A stretch of 64,000 nucleotides of DNA from Roseburia rectibacter (GTDB lineage Bacteria > Bacillota > Clostridia > Lachnospirales > Lachnospiraceae), in contig NZ_CP092473.1 in the NCBI RefSeq assembly GCF_014287515.2, forward strand, positions 602,001 to 666,000, in the 5' to 3' direction. The position numbers were made by a program, and so were the translations under genes. Positions 61,868 to 64,000 of this stretch are shown here, piece after piece; within the stretch, counting starts at the first letter, position 1; the number at the start of each line of letters is the position of its first letter. The notes beneath the pieces are model-generated. The model did not search any database. It saw only the letters and a program-made list of their open reading frames with translations, and was not told where the DNA came from.

Positions 61868-64000
61868 ATGTTAGAACATAAAAAGATTCGCAGCCTTGAT
61901 GATTACTTTGTCGATCTCGATAGCAGACAAAGCAGAGAGGTGTATTTTTACCGGATCAATGGATACACGGAAAAAATCGGTGATTTTATAAAAAAATATT
62001 ATGACACGGCAAGAAGAAAGGGCGTGGTGATCGAAGGGAAAATCCCTAATCCGGATGAGCAGAATCTTGCGTATTATTCGGAAATTATGGGTATGGATTT
62101 TCGGATGGATCCGTCATTTATAACCGCTGGGTTAAAGAAATGGCTGCCGCGTATGAACGATCTGCAAAGGAAGAATGTGGCAGATTCGATTTATGACTCG
62201 CTTGATTCCATGAGACGGAATGGAAAAACAGAGAATATGCAAAAAAATGCATATATCAAATTTATGTGCTGGCTGTATTACAAATTTGAGCGGATTGTAA
62301 ACCAGCTTGGGGCAAATGAACTGCCCAAGATCCTTTATGAGGGGGATATCAGTAATTACGAGCTGATGCTGATATCAATCCTGTCAAATGCAGGGTGTGA
62401 TGTGGTGTTGCTGCAGTATCACGGTGATGCAGGGTACCTTAAGTCAGATCCGGATTCCGTTTTATCGGACGATCTAAAAATGGAGGGGATGACAGCTTTC
62501 CCGGAAGAATACTGCTTAAAGAAAGTCCGTGAAGCGATACAAAATGATTTTGAAAAAGAACGGCTGTATGGAAATCTTCCTTCTGTCAATAACTGTACTA
62601 ATGCCTGGATCAGCGGAAAAGGATTTGAAGATATCAAAAAAAGTGTGTTGAGCAGAGGGACAGATTCCCGTTTCTTTTATAATTGTTTTTACCGGATCAA
62701 TGGAGCAGAGGACAAGCTGACTTATGCAAACGAATTGTTTCAGCTGCAGCTTGAACTGAAAAATGCCAGACGAAAGACTGTGATCGTAAATGGAGAGATT
62801 GAAAGACCGACACCGGATGAGATCGCAGATATCCGGCGAGGAAACTATGCAAAAGCAGATCAGCTTATCATGGATCTTTCCGCCAATATAAAATATCCGG
62901 CAAGTATGGAACTGCAGAAGATCATGCATAAAACATTTGTTGATATTCTTCTTGCAGAATTTAGCAAAGAAGGCGATAATTTAAACAGGCTCACCAGTAA
63001 GGCGGTATATCTGTTGTGCTGGCTAAAGAGATATCTGCCGTCTTTATTTTCTGACTGGAAGATGCCGGAAATCGGATGTTTTATTCACATGGGTGGTTGT
63101 CAGAATGAAAATGAGGCACTGTTTCTTAAGTTTTTAGCAAGACTGCCGGTTGATGTGGTGATCCTGTGCCCGAACCGGAATGTACCTTGTCAGCTTACAG
63201 ATCCTTTGCTGTATGAACTGAATTATGAGGAAAGTCTTACCATGGAAAGGTTTCCGGAAGAAAATTCACAGGTTAAAATGGGAACAGTGGCATATCATGC
63301 GGAGAGAGAACTGGATACATTAATGTATCAGGACACCGGAATGTACCGGAATCAGCAGTATGGAAAGGCGAATATCATCAGCCTGCAGACCATGTATGAA
63401 GAAATAAAGATCCTGTGGGATCAGGAGCTGAAGTACCGGCCGGATTTTAGTGTGGTCGATGGTGTGGTCAACATACCGGTTATTTTTGCAAAGGTTTCCG
63501 GTGTAAAAGATGGACAGACGGATCATTACTGGACATCAGTAAAAGAATTGGTTACGGAAGATACCATTGTGATAAAAAAGGCGCCTTATATAGAGCCGAT
63601 GGCACCGAATCCGATGAAAATGTATGCTGCCGAATTTTTTAAGAATGGAAAATTGCAGCGAAATAAGATCAAAGCACATCCGAAATATCCGTATGGTATC
63701 CTGAGAGAAGATATACAGGAAATGATTCTCGATAAGATGCAGCTTTTGATCAATCAGAAAATGATAAAGGGAATCGGGGAAAATGGCATGGAATATACAG
63801 TCATTGCGCAGATTTTAAATCTGCCAAAGGATATTGTAAGACTGATCCAGAAATTTGATCTTACCCGGAAAAATCCGAAAATGATCTACATTAATACATC
63901 GGAGACGGTAATTTCGTTAGAGGATTCGATCCTGACAGCATTTTTACATCTGATTGGATTTGATATCGTATTTTTTGTACCGACAGGATATCAGAGTATT
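61868..64000 (+). CDS. YceG-like Ter-system protein, partial (3' end outside window)
   Basis: The frame is open from ATG 61868 to the last base (711 codons, no stop). It resembles the YceG family (PF14266) of Ter/Tel operons, of unknown function; in B. subtilis yceG is followed by the TelA-like yceH. The protein has two homologous halves about 250 residues apart: YFYRING (near 27) and CFYRING (near 273), then MCWLYYKFERI (near 133) and LCWLKRYLPSL (near 383). RBS AAGGTGAG. The first ATG at 61861 is out of frame. Confidence 0.8.
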   Translation, partial: MLEHKKIRSLDDYFVDLDSRQSREVYFYRINGYTEKIGDFIKKYYDTARRKGVVIEGKIPNPDEQNLAYYSEIMGMDFRMDPSFITAGLKKWLPRMNDLQRKNVADSIYDSLDSMRRNGKTENMQKNAYIKFMCWLYYKFERIVNQLGANELPKILYEGDISNYELMLISILSNAGCDVVLLQYHGDAGYLKSDPDSVLSDDLKMEGMTAFPEEYCLKKVREAIQNDFEKERLYGNLPSVNNCTNAWISGKGFEDIKKSVLSRGTDSRFFYNCFYRINGAEDKLTYANELFQLQLELKNARRKTVIVNGEIERPTPDEIADIRRGNYAKADQLIMDLSANIKYPASMELQKIMHKTFVDILLAEFSKEGDNLNRLTSKAVYLLCWLKRYLPSLFSDWKMPEIGCFIHMGGCQNENEALFLKFLARLPVDVVILCPNRNVPCQLTDPLLYELNYEESLTMERFPEENSQVKMGTVAYHAERELDTLMYQDTGMYRNQQYGKANIISLQTMYEEIKILWDQELKYRPDFSVVDGVVNIPVIFAKVSGVKDGQTDHYWTSVKELVTEDTIVIKKAPYIEPMAPNPMKMYAAEFFKNGKLQRNKIKAHPKYPYGILREDIQEMILDKMQLLINQKMIKGIGENGMEYTVIAQILNLPKDIVRLIQKFDLTRKNPKMIYINTSETVISLEDSILTAFLHLIGFDIVFFVPTGYQSI

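Overview
The window is a low-GC Firmicutes chromosome segment, most like a gut Lachnospiraceae (Roseburia/Agathobacter type). This rests on the gene order of the S10-spc-alpha ribosomal cluster, with adk-map-KOW-infA-rpmJ inserted before rpsM, on the long L17 protein, and on the accessory genes. The genus is an inference. No rRNA, tRNA or CRISPR array was seen.

Bases 1-16790 hold the ribosomal super-cluster rplC-rplD-rplW-rplB / rpsS-rplV-rpsC-rplP-rpmC-rpsQ-rplN-rplX-rplE-rpsN-rpsH / rplF-rplR-rpsE-rpmD-rplO-secY / adk-map-KOW-infA / rpmJ / rpsM-rpsK-rpsD-rpoA / rplQ, ending in a strong terminator. Unusually long gaps rich in hairpins split it into modules. At four boundaries (after rplB, rpsH, secY and rpoA) a hairpin overlaps the stop codon or the last codons. 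A second, synonymously diverged copy of the rpsM 3' end lies just after rpsM.

Bases 17000-25800 are accessory. A ClbS/DfsB-like gene, a TIGR04076-like gene and a frameshifted TfoX-like gene sit between two related terminators. An XRE regulator on the minus strand follows. Then comes an apparent operon of two lysophospholipid-acyltransferase-like genes, a membrane/Sel1-like gene, and three tandem adenylate-forming (ANL) ligase genes, the third broken. Its promoter lies in an inverted repeat.

Bases 25800-35100 are mostly core: a two-component system and mutS2 on the minus strand, then an HtrA-like protein without a catalytic triad, a 33-bp tandem repeat, yhaM and rlmD. Bases 35100-43580 are a raffinose-family sugar locus: an AraC regulator, an ABC importer without its ATPase, a fused alpha-galactosidase/sucrose kinase of the AgaSK type, and a sucrose-phosphate phosphorylase. 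Together they would import the sugar, remove galactose, phosphorylate the released sucrose and split it by phosphorolysis.

Bases 43600-46300 look like a decayed mobile-element remnant (XRE regulator, RepA_N-like fragment, ORF6N/PLD-like protein). Bases 46400-51740 carry metabolic genes (ArsC-like protein, cytidylate-kinase-like protein, gamma-carbonic anhydrase, metY, SulP transporter). Bases 51800-57800 are decayed: a gene with a probable frameshift, a GTPase/DUF697 remnant, a gene cut by an IS1380-family element, and a tandem duplication of a PD-(D/E)XK-like gene in which the second copy has lost its ATG.

Bases 57820-64000 hold the biosynthetic part of a Ter-type stress-response system: a phosphoribosyltransferase/TRSP protein, a StiP-family protein, a citrate-lyase-like protein, a rhomboid protease and a YceG-like protein that runs off the window. 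This is the most interesting region. Such systems have been predicted to make an unknown nucleoside-like metabolite.
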